A DNA stretch of 50,415 nt, taken from contig JAJFJL010000033.1 of the NCBI GenBank assembly GCA_021774055.1, forward strand, positions 1-50,415. Reading direction: 5' to 3'. Source of the DNA: Nitrosomonas sp. GTDB lineage: Bacteria > Pseudomonadota > Gammaproteobacteria > Burkholderiales > Nitrosomonadaceae. A program made the position numbers and the translations under genes. A model generated the notes under the pieces. The model ran no database searches. It saw only the letters and a program-made list of their open reading frames with translations, and was not told where the DNA came from. Positions 37,812 to 47,012 of the stretch are shown here, piece after piece (the stretch's first letter is position 1; every line of letters starts with the position of its first letter).

Positions 37812-38849
37812 TTGAACACATTAACCATTACTCGCCCTGATGACTGGCACCTACATCTACGGGATGGCAGCCAAATGCATGCCGTATTACCACATACTGC
37901 ACAACAATTTGCGCGGGCAATTATTATGCCCAACCTTAAGCCGCCAGTCACAAGCACTGCTATGGCTTTGGCATATAGGGAACGGATACTTGCTGCTCTG
38001 CCAGCCACTATGCGAACATGTTTTAACCCATTAATGACACTTTATCTGACAAATAACACCCAACCAGAGGAAATAATTAGGGCAAAACAAAGCGGAATAA
38101 TTCACGGCATCAAATTTTATCCAGCAGGTGCCACCACTAATTCTGCTGCTGGTGTTACTGATATTTTTAAATGTGACGCCACTCTCGAGAAGATGGCACA
38201 AATTAATCTACCATTGTTAGTTCATGGAGAAGTTACTACTCCAGGTGTAGATATCTTTGATAAAGAGAAAATCTTTATTGAACAAACTTTACTGCCACTT
38301 ACGCAACGTTTTCCAACTTTGCGCATTGTCTTTGAACATATAACTACCAGTGATGCGGTTTCTTTTGTAAAAGAAACTTCCAAGAATATTGCAGCCACGA
38401 TAACCGCTCATCATTTATTGCTTAATCGTAATGATATTTTTCAGGGGGGAATCCATCCCCATCATTTTTGCTTACCAGTTCTAAAGCGTGAAACACACCG
38501 CTTAGCTCTTATTGAAGCGGCTACCAGTGGTAACCCTAAGTTCTTCTTAGGTACTGATAGTGCACCTCATTCTCAGTCCAATAAAGAAACAGCTTGTGGT
38601 TGCGCGGGCATTTATACCGCACATGCCGCAATTGAATTTTATGCCGAAGCTTTTGAACAGGCAGAATCTATAGATAAATTAGAAGCTTTTGCCAGTTTTT
38701 ATGGTGCTGATTTCTATCAATTGCCACGCAATAATGATCAGATCACATTAAAAAAAGAAAAGTGGACTATTCCGCCACATTTTCAATTTGCTGGAGAAAA
38801 ATTAATTCCACTCTATGCTGGAAAAAATTTAAGCTGGAAAATGATTTAA
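37812..38849 (+). CDS. pyrC: Dihydroorotase PyrC (E. coli type)
   Basis: PyrC closes carbamoyl aspartate to dihydroorotate in pyrimidine synthesis. It has the short, class II form: ITRPDDWHLHLRDG with two zinc-ligand His, the carboxylated Lys in GIKFYPAGATTNS, LLVHGEV, RIVFEHITT, ATITAHHLLLNRNDI and FLGTDSAPH with the catalytic Asp. No ATG precedes the conserved NTLTITRPDDW: the candidate starts are TTG at 37812 (345 aa, family-like length) or TTG at 37764 (361 aa). Neither has a strong ribosome binding site. comEC begins 7 bp downstream. Confidence 0.93.
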   Translation: MNTLTITRPDDWHLHLRDGSQMHAVLPHTAQQFARAIIMPNLKPPVTSTAMALAYRERILAALPATMRTCFNPLMTLYLTNNTQPEEIIRAKQSGIIHGIKFYPAGATTNSAAGVTDIFKCDATLEKMAQINLPLLVHGEVTTPGVDIFDKEKIFIEQTLLPLTQRFPTLRIVFEHITTSDAVSFVKETSKNIAATITAHHLLLNRNDIFQGGIHPHHFCLPVLKRETHRLALIEAATSGNPKFFLGTDSAPHSQSNKETACGCAGIYTAHAAIEFYAEAFEQAESIDKLEAFASFYGADFYQLPRNNDQITLKKEKWTIPPHFQFAGEKLIPLYAGKNLSWKMI

Positions 38850-38856
38850 TCACGGT

Positions 38857-41229
38857 TTGTTAACCCAATCATTTATTATTGCCTTTGTTTTAGGCGCAAG
38901 CTTGTTGCAACGACAAGCTGAATTACCTGAAATGATTTGGGTGTGGAGTTTATTACCGATTGTTAGTACGGCATGGGTACTTTGGCACTATCAATCACAA
39001 TCCACTCTTTTTGTTACCGCAGGAAAAATAAGTTTATGGTTGTTTTTCCTTGGCGTAGGTTTTTTATGGGCAGTTTTTTTTGCACAATTACGTCTCGCTG
39101 ATTCACTACCACAGGTGTGGGAAGGTGAAGATATTCAGCTTATCGGAGTGGTAGCTAATTTGCCACAAAGTAATGATCGCAATGTACGCTTCCGTTTTGA
39201 TGTTGAGCAAGTATTAACCAACGGAGCAGTTGTTCCCCAGCATATTTCTCTTGCTTGGTATAGAAATCGTGCCACATATAATACTGCTGACACACTACCA
39301 CAGCTTAATGCTGGTGAGCGTTGGCAAATGACTGTGCGCCTTAAACGACCACACGGCACCTCCAACCCACATGGCTTTGATTATGAATCCTGGGCACTGG
39401 AGCGAAATATCAGAGCCACAGGGTATGTACGCCAATCTAGCGACAATATACGCATAGATTCTATGGTGAACAGACCAATTTATTGGGTGCAACGTATACG
39501 TCAGGGGATTCAACAGCGTTTTGCTGAAATTTTGCCTGAGCACGCTTATCTGGGAGTGCTAATTACCCTAGCAACAGGTGATCAACGCGCAATCCACCCC
39601 GATCATTGGCAAGTATTCACCCGCACTGGCACCAATCACCTTATGGCTATTTCTGGACTACATATCACCATGGTATCCAGCATAGTTTTTGCATTAGTTT
39701 ATTGGGCATGGCGCTGGAATCCTTATTTATTATTACGCTTTCCGGCACGGCGAGTTGCTGCAATTGCCGGATTAATTGTGGCGTTTGTTTATACCTTACT
39801 TTCTGGTTTTGCGATTCCTGCGCAGCGGGCATTTTATATGTTGGCGGTAGTAGCAATTGCTTTATGGCAAGGGCGTTTCACTTCAGCAACAACAGTATTG
39901 AGCTGGGCTTTATTGATGGTGGTAATAATTGACCCATGGGCAGTTCAATCACCTGGGTTTTGGCTTTCATTTGGTGCAATTACTATCATTCTTTTAATCA
40001 CTGTCGGACGAATTGGCCAGGTGCATTGGTTAGTTGCTTGGTTGCGTGTACAGGGTGCAATTACACTTGGATTGATTCCTTTGCTATTGGTCATGTTTCA
40101 GCAAGTATCACTGGTGTCACCGATTGCCAATGCAATAGCTATTCCATTAGTCAGCTTGGTAGTGGTGCCGCTAACTTTGCTAGCAACTATCCCACTGTTA
40201 GATTTCGTGTTACCACTTGCGCATGTTGCATTAAGTTATGGAATGCAGTTATTGCAATGGCTTAGTGAATTACCTCAGGCCGTTTGGCAACAACATACGC
40301 CACCAGGCTGGACTATGTTAGTCGCCATTATTGGCATTATCTGGGTACTACTACCAACAGGTTTTCCTGCGCGTTGGTTAGGGTTTGCTGCATTATTGCC
40401 TATGTTCCTGGTGCTACCACCAAAACCAAAGACAGGAGAATTATGGTTAACCGTGCTAGATGTCGGTCAAGGACTCGCTGTCGTTGCACAGACCAAGCAA
40501 CACACTTTGTTGTTTGATACTGGTCCAAATTTTGGCCAAGCAGATAGTGGCAGCCGGATTATTATGCCTTTTCTGCGCGGAGAAGGTATTCGGCAACTAG
40601 ATGTTTTGATGGTGTCGCATGCAGATTCAGACCATAGTGGCGGAGCATTATCGATATTGAATTCGCTGCCTGTAGCCAAGTCATTATCTGGTTTAAATCC
40701 TGACCACCCGATACAACAAATTGCTAAACAACAAGATCAATGCCATAGCGAACAATCCTGGCAATGGGATGAGGTGCATTTTGAATTATTGCACCCATTA
40801 CTACAAAGTTATGTAGACCCTAGGCGCAACACTAACGCCTCAAGCTGTGTTTTAAAAATTACTTCGCCTCATGGCAGCGTGTTATTACCGGCAGATATCG
40901 GCAGACAAGCTGAGCGTGCATTACTTAACCGCGCCGCAGACAAACTTCCTGCAACAGTACTAATTGCCCCACATCATGGCAGTAATACTTCTTCAATCAT
41001 GCCATTTATTCGCCAAGTAAACCCTGAATTAAATATTTTTACTGTCGGCTACCGTAATCGTTTTAATCATCCTAGGGACGAAGTGGTTGAACGTTATCAG
41101 GCGCTGGAAATTAAATCATTACGTAGTGACCATGATGGCGCTATCTTATTACGTTTTACAGCTAACGGCTTAACGGTTGAAACTTGGCGAGATTTGCGGC
41201 GACGTTATTGGCAACAGACTATTTTTTAA
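38857..41229 (+). CDS. comEC: DNA uptake channel ComEC/Rec2
   Basis: ComEC carries single-stranded DNA across the inner membrane in natural competence. The 790-aa protein has N-terminal membrane helices (about 1-75), a periplasmic OB-like domain with GEDIQLIGVVANLPQ, the competence core with HLMAISGLHITMV and SGFAIPAQRAFYML, and a C-terminal metallo-beta-lactamase-like domain with VLDVGQGLAVV, LLFDTG, SHADSDHSGGALSIL and LIAPHHGSNTSS. The start is a TTG; no ATG occurs near the N-terminus. It follows pyrC in the same direction and overlaps rmlD by 11 bp at the 3' end, convergently. Confidence 0.95.
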   Translation: MLTQSFIIAFVLGASLLQRQAELPEMIWVWSLLPIVSTAWVLWHYQSQSTLFVTAGKISLWLFFLGVGFLWAVFFAQLRLADSLPQVWEGEDIQLIGVVANLPQSNDRNVRFRFDVEQVLTNGAVVPQHISLAWYRNRATYNTADTLPQLNAGERWQMTVRLKRPHGTSNPHGFDYESWALERNIRATGYVRQSSDNIRIDSMVNRPIYWVQRIRQGIQQRFAEILPEHAYLGVLITLATGDQRAIHPDHWQVFTRTGTNHLMAISGLHITMVSSIVFALVYWAWRWNPYLLLRFPARRVAAIAGLIVAFVYTLLSGFAIPAQRAFYMLAVVAIALWQGRFTSATTVLSWALLMVVIIDPWAVQSPGFWLSFGAITIILLITVGRIGQVHWLVAWLRVQGAITLGLIPLLLVMFQQVSLVSPIANAIAIPLVSLVVVPLTLLATIPLLDFVLPLAHVALSYGMQLLQWLSELPQAVWQQHTPPGWTMLVAIIGIIWVLLPTGFPARWLGFAALLPMFLVLPPKPKTGELWLTVLDVGQGLAVVAQTKQHTLLFDTGPNFGQADSGSRIIMPFLRGEGIRQLDVLMVSHADSDHSGGALSILNSLPVAKSLSGLNPDHPIQQIAKQQDQCHSEQSWQWDEVHFELLHPLLQSYVDPRRNTNASSCVLKITSPHGSVLLPADIGRQAERALLNRAADKLPATVLIAPHHGSNTSSIMPFIRQVNPELNIFTVGYRNRFNHPRDEVVERYQALEIKSLRSDHDGAILLRFTANGLTVETWRDLRRRYWQQTIF

Positions 41230-42115
41230 GAATTTCTATTAACACCCTAGCCACTCCCATTTGCCAAGGAGGTAAATTTAAACCAAAGGTATTTTGTAAC
41301 TTGCTAGTATCTAAGCGTGAATTAAATGGACGTTTTGCCACAGTAGAAAATTCATGGCTAGGTACCGACAAAACATCTTCTGGTTTTATTTTAAGCGGAA
41401 TATTAACTTGCCTAGCAAAATTAAAAATAAAATCAGCATAGTCGTACCATGAAGTATAACCCTTAGCAACTAGATTGTAGCAACCAGAGGTGATAGCTTG
41501 CTGTTGCGTCGTACGAATACAATGCGCACTAATATCCGCTAATAAATCAGCACCGGTCGGTGCGCCAATTTGGTCATTAATAACTTTTAAGCTGTCACGT
41601 TCCTGAGCCAAGCGCAGCATGGTTTTAATAAAATTATCACCATAGGTTGCATAAACCCAACTAGTACGAAAAATTAGATGCTGGCAACCTGAAGTAACAA
41701 TCTGTTGCTCACCACCCAATTTAGTCTCGCCATAAACATTTATCGGCGCAGTAGGCTCGTCTTCTGTTCTAGGGTGATCACCACTGCCATCAAATACATA
41801 GTCAGTTGAATAATGAACCAGCAAAGCATTGTTACACTTGGCGGCTATTGCTAATGCACCTGGTGCAAGTGTGTTAACCGTACGCGCTAAATCTGACTCG
41901 CTTTCAGCATTATCTACTGCAGTATAAGCTGCAGCATTAACAATAATATCCGGCTTAACTACATCAACTGTTTGTGCGATCCCTTTTAAGTCGGCAAGAT
42001 CACCACAGAGTTCTATGCTATTTCTACCCAGTGAAACCAATTCACCCAAGGGAGCAAGACTGCGCTGCAATTCCCAGCCAACTTGCCCGCTACCACCAAA
42101 TAATAAAATTTTCAT
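41219..42115 (-). CDS. rmlD: dTDP-4-dehydrorhamnose reductase
   Basis: RmlD (RfbD) makes dTDP-L-rhamnose in the last step of the pathway. The 298-aa SDR has [34 protein letters not shown], and the active site [10 protein letters not shown] and [11 protein letters not shown] (Y-x3-K). Its ATG overlaps the rmlB stop (ATGA). rmlA and rmlC, the other two pathway genes, are not in the window and must lie elsewhere. The sugar feeds O-antigen or other cell-surface polysaccharide. Confidence 0.96.
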   Translation of the reverse strand: MKILLFGGSGQVGWELQRSLAPLGELVSLGRNSIELCGDLADLKGIAQTVDVVKPDIIVNAAAYTAVDNAESESDLARTVNTLAPGALAIAAKCNNALLVHYSTDYVFDGSGDHPRTEDEPTAPINVYGETKLGGEQQIVTSGCQHLIFRTSWVYATYGDNFIKTMLRLAQERDSLKVINDQIGAPTGADLLADISAHCIRTTQQQAITSGCYNLVAKGYTSWYDYADFIFNFARQVNIPLKIKPEDVLSVPSHEFSTVAKRPFNSRLDTSKLQNTFGLNLPPWQMGVARVLIEILKK

Positions 42116-43176
42116 ACGCTACGTTGATGATAATTTGTCTCAATCCATTCTCGATAAGCACCTGATTGAACATTATTCAACCAATCTTGATTATCTAGAT
42201 ACCATTGAATAGTTTTACGAATACCTGTTGCAAAAGTTTCAACTGGCCTCCAGCCTAGTTCACGCTCAATTTTATGGGCATCAACTGCATAACGACGATC
42301 ATGTCCGGCACGATCAGCAACATAAGTAATCAATGCACGATAATCGAGACTAGCAGCTGGGTGTAATTCTCCTAGTAAGTCACAGATAGTATGCACAATA
42401 TCAATATTTGGTTGCTCATTCCAGCCACCAACATTATAAGTTTCTCCTGGTGTTCCTGCTTCCAGGACACGACAAATCGCACGACAGTGATCATCAACAT
42501 ACAGCCAATCACGAACCTGCTGACCATCACCATAAATTGGCAAAGATTTTCCAGCCAAAGCATTAACAATCATTAATGGAATCAATTTTTCAGGAAATTG
42601 ATAAGGACCATAATTGTTAGAGCAATGTGTAGTTAGTACCGGCAAACCGTAAGTATGATGATAGGCGCGCACTAAATGATCACTGGATGCTTTACTCGCC
42701 GAATAAGGGCTATTCGGTTCATAGCTATGTTGCTCAGTAAATGCAGGTTCATCTTTGGCCAAAGAGCCAAAAACTTCATCAGTTGAAACATGAAGAAAGC
42801 GGAAGTTGTTTCTTTCAGGTTTTTCTAATTGTTCCCAATAAGCACGAACAGATTCTAATAATTGAAAACTACCAACAATATTAGTTTGAATAAAGTCACC
42901 TGGCCCGTGAATTGATTTGTCAACATGGCTTTCCGCAGCAAAATGAATAATCGCACGCGGTTGATGCTTAGTCAGTAATTGCGCTAATAATGCCGCATCA
43001 CCAATATCACCCTGAACAAAGATATGCCTAGGGTCTTCAGCCAAGACAGCTAAATTCTGTAGATTCCCTGCGTAAGTAAGCTTGTCAAGGTTAACTATTG
43101 TTTCATCAGATTTTGCTAACCAATCAAGGATAAAGCTGGTGCCAATAAAACCAGCACCACCTGTTACTAAAATCAT
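42112..43176 (-). CDS. rmlB: dTDP-glucose 4,6-dehydratase
   Basis: RmlB (RfbB) turns dTDP-glucose into dTDP-4-keto-6-deoxyglucose. The 354-aa SDR opens [20 protein letters not shown]; other motifs are [14 protein letters not shown], the active site [11 protein letters not shown] and [20 protein letters not shown] with Y-x3-[16 protein letters not shown] and the C-terminal ELGWRP. AAGGA lies 7 nt before the ATG. It overlaps rmlD by 4 bp. Confidence 0.97.
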   Translation of the reverse strand: MILVTGGAGFIGTSFILDWLAKSDETIVNLDKLTYAGNLQNLAVLAEDPRHIFVQGDIGDAALLAQLLTKHQPRAIIHFAAESHVDKSIHGPGDFIQTNIVGSFQLLESVRAYWEQLEKPERNNFRFLHVSTDEVFGSLAKDEPAFTEQHSYEPNSPYSASKASSDHLVRAYHHTYGLPVLTTHCSNNYGPYQFPEKLIPLMIVNALAGKSLPIYGDGQQVRDWLYVDDHCRAICRVLEAGTPGETYNVGGWNEQPNIDIVHTICDLLGELHPAASLDYRALITYVADRAGHDRRYAVDAHKIERELGWRPVETFATGIRKTIQWYLDNQDWLNNVQSGAYREWIETNYHQRSV

Positions 43177-43230
43177 TTAAATTCCTTTAATAATTACGCT
43201 GTTATATGCGCCAAGCACATAACATAAATG

Positions 43231-44583
43231 TTAATCTGGTTGCCAAATTGGGGTTAACCCTAATTCTCCCTGCGTTATTTGAAACGCACAATCCACCCCG
43301 ATTCCAGGTACCCACACTAAATTATCACCACTAAACAACAACGGCAATCTTGCACGTTCCCAAGGGGGAACCGATGCTTCTTGCAACAAACTCTTCAGTT
43401 TACGCCGCGGTCGTTTACAATCAGGACTAAACCGTTCACCACCCACACGTAAGCGCAAAGATACTGGATTTTCTGTTAATTTTTGTAAATTGATTCCTAA
43501 GTTTTTTTTATAGCTAAAGGTCATTAAGCCATTTAATTGTTTAAACACTAATGTTTCTTCACCATGCCACTGAGACAGGAATGTTTGATCTGGCAAAATG
43601 CTGCGAGGAAGAATACTTATCGCCCCACGATAACAACGAACTTCATAGTTACCAAAATGAATATGCAGTTTACTGTCATTACTGGACAATTTTAATTGTC
43701 GCAAAATATCATCTAGTTTTACTGTACTGGGAAGGGTGACACCTTGTTGTGTCAAGATATAACGAAATAAATTTTTTGCCCGTGGAAAGCTTAATTTAGA
43801 TAGATATTCTGCTTGAAGTTTTCCTGCAATAACACCATTTTTTTGATCCAATGCTGCCAATTCATCCAAAAGGCCATCTGCTTCAGCCAAATGAAGACTA
43901 GAACGGGAAAATGTTGTTTTATAACTAGGATAACGTTTCTCCAATAAAGGAAAAACTTCATGGCGCAGAAAATTACGACTAAAGTCAGTGTTCTTGTTAC
44001 TCTCATCATAAACCCAAGACAAGCTATTCTGCTTCGCATATTGCACAATAGTGTCACGTGATACCGCAAGCAACGGACGTAATATTTTTGGTGCCGTATC
44101 TGACAGTTGCTTTCTGATAACCGGCATAGCAGATAGCCCTTTTACACCAGCACCACGCAATAATTGCAACATTAATGTTTCCGCTTGATCATTCAGGTGT
44201 TGCGCCAATACCACATAGTCCGCTTTTACTTGGCTAAATATTTGATAGCGTGCACGCCTAGCGGATGCTTCAAGACTAACCCCAGGTTGCTTGCTGATTT
44301 TTAAGTGCGAAACACTAATTGGAATATTTAAGGAGCGACACAAATCACAACAAAACTTATACCATTGCACCGCATTGTCACTAATTCCATGATCAACATG
44401 TACAGCAGAAAGTTTAAATTTCATTGGTCCTGCCAACACCGCCAACAAACTAAGCATTACAACTGAATCAACACCTCCGCTTAATGCAATTGTTACATGA
44501 TCATTCTTTTTAACGTAGGCACTAAGTTCTACCTCAACAAGATCAATTAGCTTATTCGATTTTAACTTCCTTAAATGTGCCAT
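43231..44583 (-). CDS. tilS: tRNA(Ile)-lysidine synthase
   Basis: TilS puts lysidine on the CAU anticodon of tRNA-Ile so that it reads AUA. The 450-aa protein has the PP-loop ATP motif [56 protein letters not shown] and [20 protein letters not shown], which contact tRNA and ATP. The C-terminal third-domain motif [18 protein letters not shown] is present. Its start lies inside accA (32-bp overlap); the pairing with accA is common in betaproteobacteria. Confidence 0.96.
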   Translation of the reverse strand: MAHLRKLKSNKLIDLVEVELSAYVKKNDHVTIALSGGVDSVVMLSLLAVLAGPMKFKLSAVHVDHGISDNAVQWYKFCCDLCRSLNIPISVSHLKISKQPGVSLEASARRARYQIFSQVKADYVVLAQHLNDQAETLMLQLLRGAGVKGLSAMPVIRKQLSDTAPKILRPLLAVSRDTIVQYAKQNSLSWVYDESNKNTDFSRNFLRHEVFPLLEKRYPSYKTTFSRSSLHLAEADGLLDELAALDQKNGVIAGKLQAEYLSKLSFPRAKNLFRYILTQQGVTLPSTVKLDDILRQLKLSSNDSKLHIHFGNYEVRCYRGAISILPRSILPDQTFLSQWHGEETLVFKQLNGLMTFSYKKNLGINLQKLTENPVSLRLRVGGERFSPDCKRPRRKLKSLLQEASVPPWERARLPLLFSGDNLVWVPGIGVDCAFQITQGELGLTPIWQPD

Positions 44584-45520
44584 ACTCCATCAAGCGTTCA
44601 AAACGTTTTTCTAATAATGTCTCAATTGAATGATCTTGTAACTTTCTTAACGATTCTTGTAAAACATTTTTAACTGACTGCATTGTTGCTGGATAATCCC
44701 TATGCGCACCGCCTGTTGGTTCATCAATGATGCCATCAATCAACTTCATTTCTTTTAATCTATCAGCCGTGATACCCATAATCTCTGCTGCTTCAGCCGC
44801 TTTATCCGCACTTTTCCATAAAATAGAAGCACAACCCTCAGGAGAAATTACCGAATAAGTTGAATATTGCAGCATTTGTACCGAATCACCCACAGCAACA
44901 GCAAGTGCACCACCTGAGCCACCTTCTCCAATGACAATGCATACAATAGGAACTCTTAATCCAGACAACACATAAAGATTCTTGCCGATCGCCTCTGATT
45001 GACCACGCTCTTCAGCATCTATACCTGGATAAGCACCAGGTGTATCAATAAAAGTAAATAATGGTACTGAGAATTTCTCTGCCAAGCGCATTAAACGTAA
45101 TGCTTTACGATAACCTTCCGGCTTAGGCATGCCAAAATTACGATGAATTTTTTCTTTTGTATCACGCCCTTTTTGGTGTCCAATAACCATAACAGTTTGG
45201 CCATTAAACCGAGCCAAACCACCAACTATGGCATGATCATCAGCAAAATTACGATCACCATGCAATTCTTCAAAATCTGTAAACAGATGTTCGATATAGT
45301 CAAATGTGTAAGGACGCTGTGGATGCCGTGCGACCTGTGAGATTTGCCATGGCTTTAATTTAGCGTATAAATTTTTAGTGAGCGCCTGACTTTTTACTTG
45401 CAAACGTTCAATTTCGGCTGAAATATCTAACGCAGAATCACTTTGTGTAAAACGTAATTCCTCTATTTTCGCTTCAAATTCGGCAACATTTTGCTCGAAC
45501 TCTAGGAAAGTAATTTTCAT
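44552..45520 (-). CDS. accA: Acetyl-CoA carboxylase carboxyltransferase alpha subunit
   Basis: AccA with AccD moves the carboxyl group from biotin to acetyl-CoA, making malonyl-CoA for fatty acid synthesis. The 322-aa protein has the E. coli pattern [85 protein letters not shown] and [15 protein letters not shown], the carboxyl-transferase centre. It is likely the first gene of the accA-tilS-rmlB-rmlD operon; its promoter should lie upstream, near the palindromic element at 45616. Confidence 0.97.
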   Translation of the reverse strand: MKITFLEFEQNVAEFEAKIEELRFTQSDSALDISAEIERLQVKSQALTKNLYAKLKPWQISQVARHPQRPYTFDYIEHLFTDFEELHGDRNFADDHAIVGGLARFNGQTVMVIGHQKGRDTKEKIHRNFGMPKPEGYRKALRLMRLAEKFSVPLFTFIDTPGAYPGIDAEERGQSEAIGKNLYVLSGLRVPIVCIVIGEGGSGGALAVAVGDSVQMLQYSTYSVISPEGCASILWKSADKAAEAAEIMGITADRLKEMKLIDGIIDEPTGGAHRDYPATMQSVKNVLQESLRKLQDHSIETLLEKRFERLMEYGTFKEVKIE

Positions 45521-45615
45521 ATTGGCTACAATATAATTCTAAAATTGTGATGATACAGGATTTAAGCCTGTAGCCATACTAAGCCTCACAATTGATAACA
45601 AAGAAACATACTAAA

Positions 45616-45778
45616 ACCTAGATCCTGCAAGTGATCGCACATACACTGCACAACAGATTGTTCCATATAGCAAACCTTATTCTTTGGGAATATCAATAAG
45701 TATTCCTCGCAGAATAAAATTCACTCTATGAAACAATTTGTTACATATTATGTGTACGATCACTTGCAGGATCTAGGT
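45616..45778. repeat. Palindromic element, group B, intact copy
   Basis: 163 bp with perfect 22-bp terminal inverted repeats beginning ACCTAGATCCTGCAAGTGAT. The arms pair along their whole length to an apex at GGAATA-TCAATAAG-TATTCC (45687-45706), giving two arms of about 80 nt. It lies between accA and msrB, 37 bp upstream of the msrB start. The right arm contains an ATG in frame with msrB (45728), which would add 29 residues read from the element; I think this is fortuitous. Confidence 0.9.
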
Positions 45779-45814
45779 AAAACTATTTCAAAAAAAACCT
45801 ATTGGGAAACCCAT

Positions 45815-46339
45815 ATGAAAAGACGCTTAGCTATGAAAGGACTCTTAACAATCGCGGCTTATCCATTGATTGAATTAAAATTACCCGACCATGCGATAGC
45901 AAGCCCAGCTAACTTGGCTGCTGTTACACCGTTGAACAAACCCTATGAAACATGGCGCGCCATAGTTTCACCTGAAGCATTCCAAGTTCTGTTTGAGGAA
46001 AAAACCGAATTACCTGGAAGCAGCCCATTAAATGGTGAGCATCGCGCAGGAACTTTTATTTGTGCCGCATGCTTCCTGCCTCTGTTTGATAGCTCGCACA
46101 AGTATGAAAGCGGAACTGGCTGGCCAAGTTTTACCCAACCAATTGCAGAACATACGGCAACAAAACTTGACTATAAAATGATCATTCCACGCATTGAATA
46201 TCACTGCGCAAGATGTGGTGGTCACCAGGGGCACGTATTTAAAGATGGTCCTCTACCACGCAAAGAACGCTGGTGTAATAACGGTATTGCATTAAAATTT
46301 ATTTTGCTAGAACAAGATCTCCCGACTTTAAGAGGTTAA
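45815..46339 (+). CDS. msrB: Methionine sulfoxide reductase B, probably exported
   Basis: MsrB reduces the R-form of methionine sulfoxide. From the ATG at MKRRLAMKGLLTIAA the protein is 174 aa. This N-terminus resembles a Tat signal peptide (RR at 3-4, then MK and a hydrophobic core), unlike cytoplasmic MsrB. Motifs: zinc Cys pairs CAAC and CARC, YESGTGWPSF, GGHQGHVF and the catalytic Cys in RWCNNGIALKF. A longer frame from 45728 starts inside a palindromic element and is less likely. msrA follows 4 bp later. Confidence 0.93.
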   Translation: MKRRLAMKGLLTIAAYPLIELKLPDHAIASPANLAAVTPLNKPYETWRAIVSPEAFQVLFEEKTELPGSSPLNGEHRAGTFICAACFLPLFDSSHKYESGTGWPSFTQPIAEHTATKLDYKMIIPRIEYHCARCGGHQGHVFKDGPLPRKERWCNNGIALKFILLEQDLPTLRG

Positions 46340-46343
46340 CAAG

Positions 46344-47012
46344 ATGACTATAAAACACTTAATCAATCATCTTAATTTAATTTTTCGCTGTTTTTTTATA
46401 GGAATTCTATTAATGGTGCTAGCGACTTCTCAACAATCTCAGGCATTAAATAATAACCAAACCATAGATAAACCAACTAATCCATCATTAGGGGTTGCAA
46501 CATTTGCAGGTGGTTGCTTTTGGTGCACAGAAGCAGATTTTGATAAATTACCAGGAGTTGTTACCACAACATCTGGCTATATTGGCGGCACGCTTAAGAA
46601 TCCAAGCTACGAACAAGTTGTTTCTGGTAAGACCAGGCATGTTGAAGCAGTACAGGTACATTTTGATCCTAAACAAACTGATTTTGCAACATTACTAGCT
46701 GCATATTGGGTCACAATTGACCCGCTAACACCTAATCGCCAATTTTGTGATGTTGGTGCACAGTATCGCAGCATTATCTTTTATCATGATGCGGATCAAC
46801 AGCAACAGGCGAGCGCATCAAAAACTGCATTGCAAACTTCTGGCCGCTTTACTCAGCCAATCGTGACTGAAATTTTAGCCGCAACAACTTTCTATCCTGC
46901 CGAAGAATATCATCAAGATTATTATCGTAAAAACCCTATTCGTTATACCTATTATCGTAATAATTGCGGACGTGATAAGCGCCTAAAACAATTATGGGGC
47001 AAAAAATCCTAA
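46344..47012 (+). CDS. msrA: Methionine sulfoxide reductase A, probably exported
   Basis: MsrA reduces the S-form of methionine sulfoxide. The 222-aa protein has an N-terminal hydrophobic segment (about 12-32, ending QSQA), consistent with a Sec signal peptide; the catalytic motif is GGCFWCTEADFDKLPGV; then SGYIGGTLKNPSYEQVVSG, HVEAVQVHFDP, FCDVGAQYRSIIF and YPAEEYHQDYY. Together with msrB it forms an apparently periplasmic pair covering both sulfoxide forms. Its TAA overlaps the ATG of the next gene (TAATG). Confidence 0.95.
   Translation: MTIKHLINHLNLIFRCFFIGILLMVLATSQQSQALNNNQTIDKPTNPSLGVATFAGGCFWCTEADFDKLPGVVTTTSGYIGGTLKNPSYEQVVSGKTRHVEAVQVHFDPKQTDFATLLAAYWVTIDPLTPNRQFCDVGAQYRSIIFYHDADQQQQASASKTALQTSGRFTQPIVTEILAATTFYPAEEYHQDYYRKNPIRYTYYRNNCGRDKRLKQLWGKKS

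Noticed and set aside
45728-45814. N-terminal extension of msrB from the ATG at 45728
   Set aside because: Most of the added codons lie inside the group B palindromic element, and the extension would bury the Tat-like signal peptide at MKRRLAMKG.
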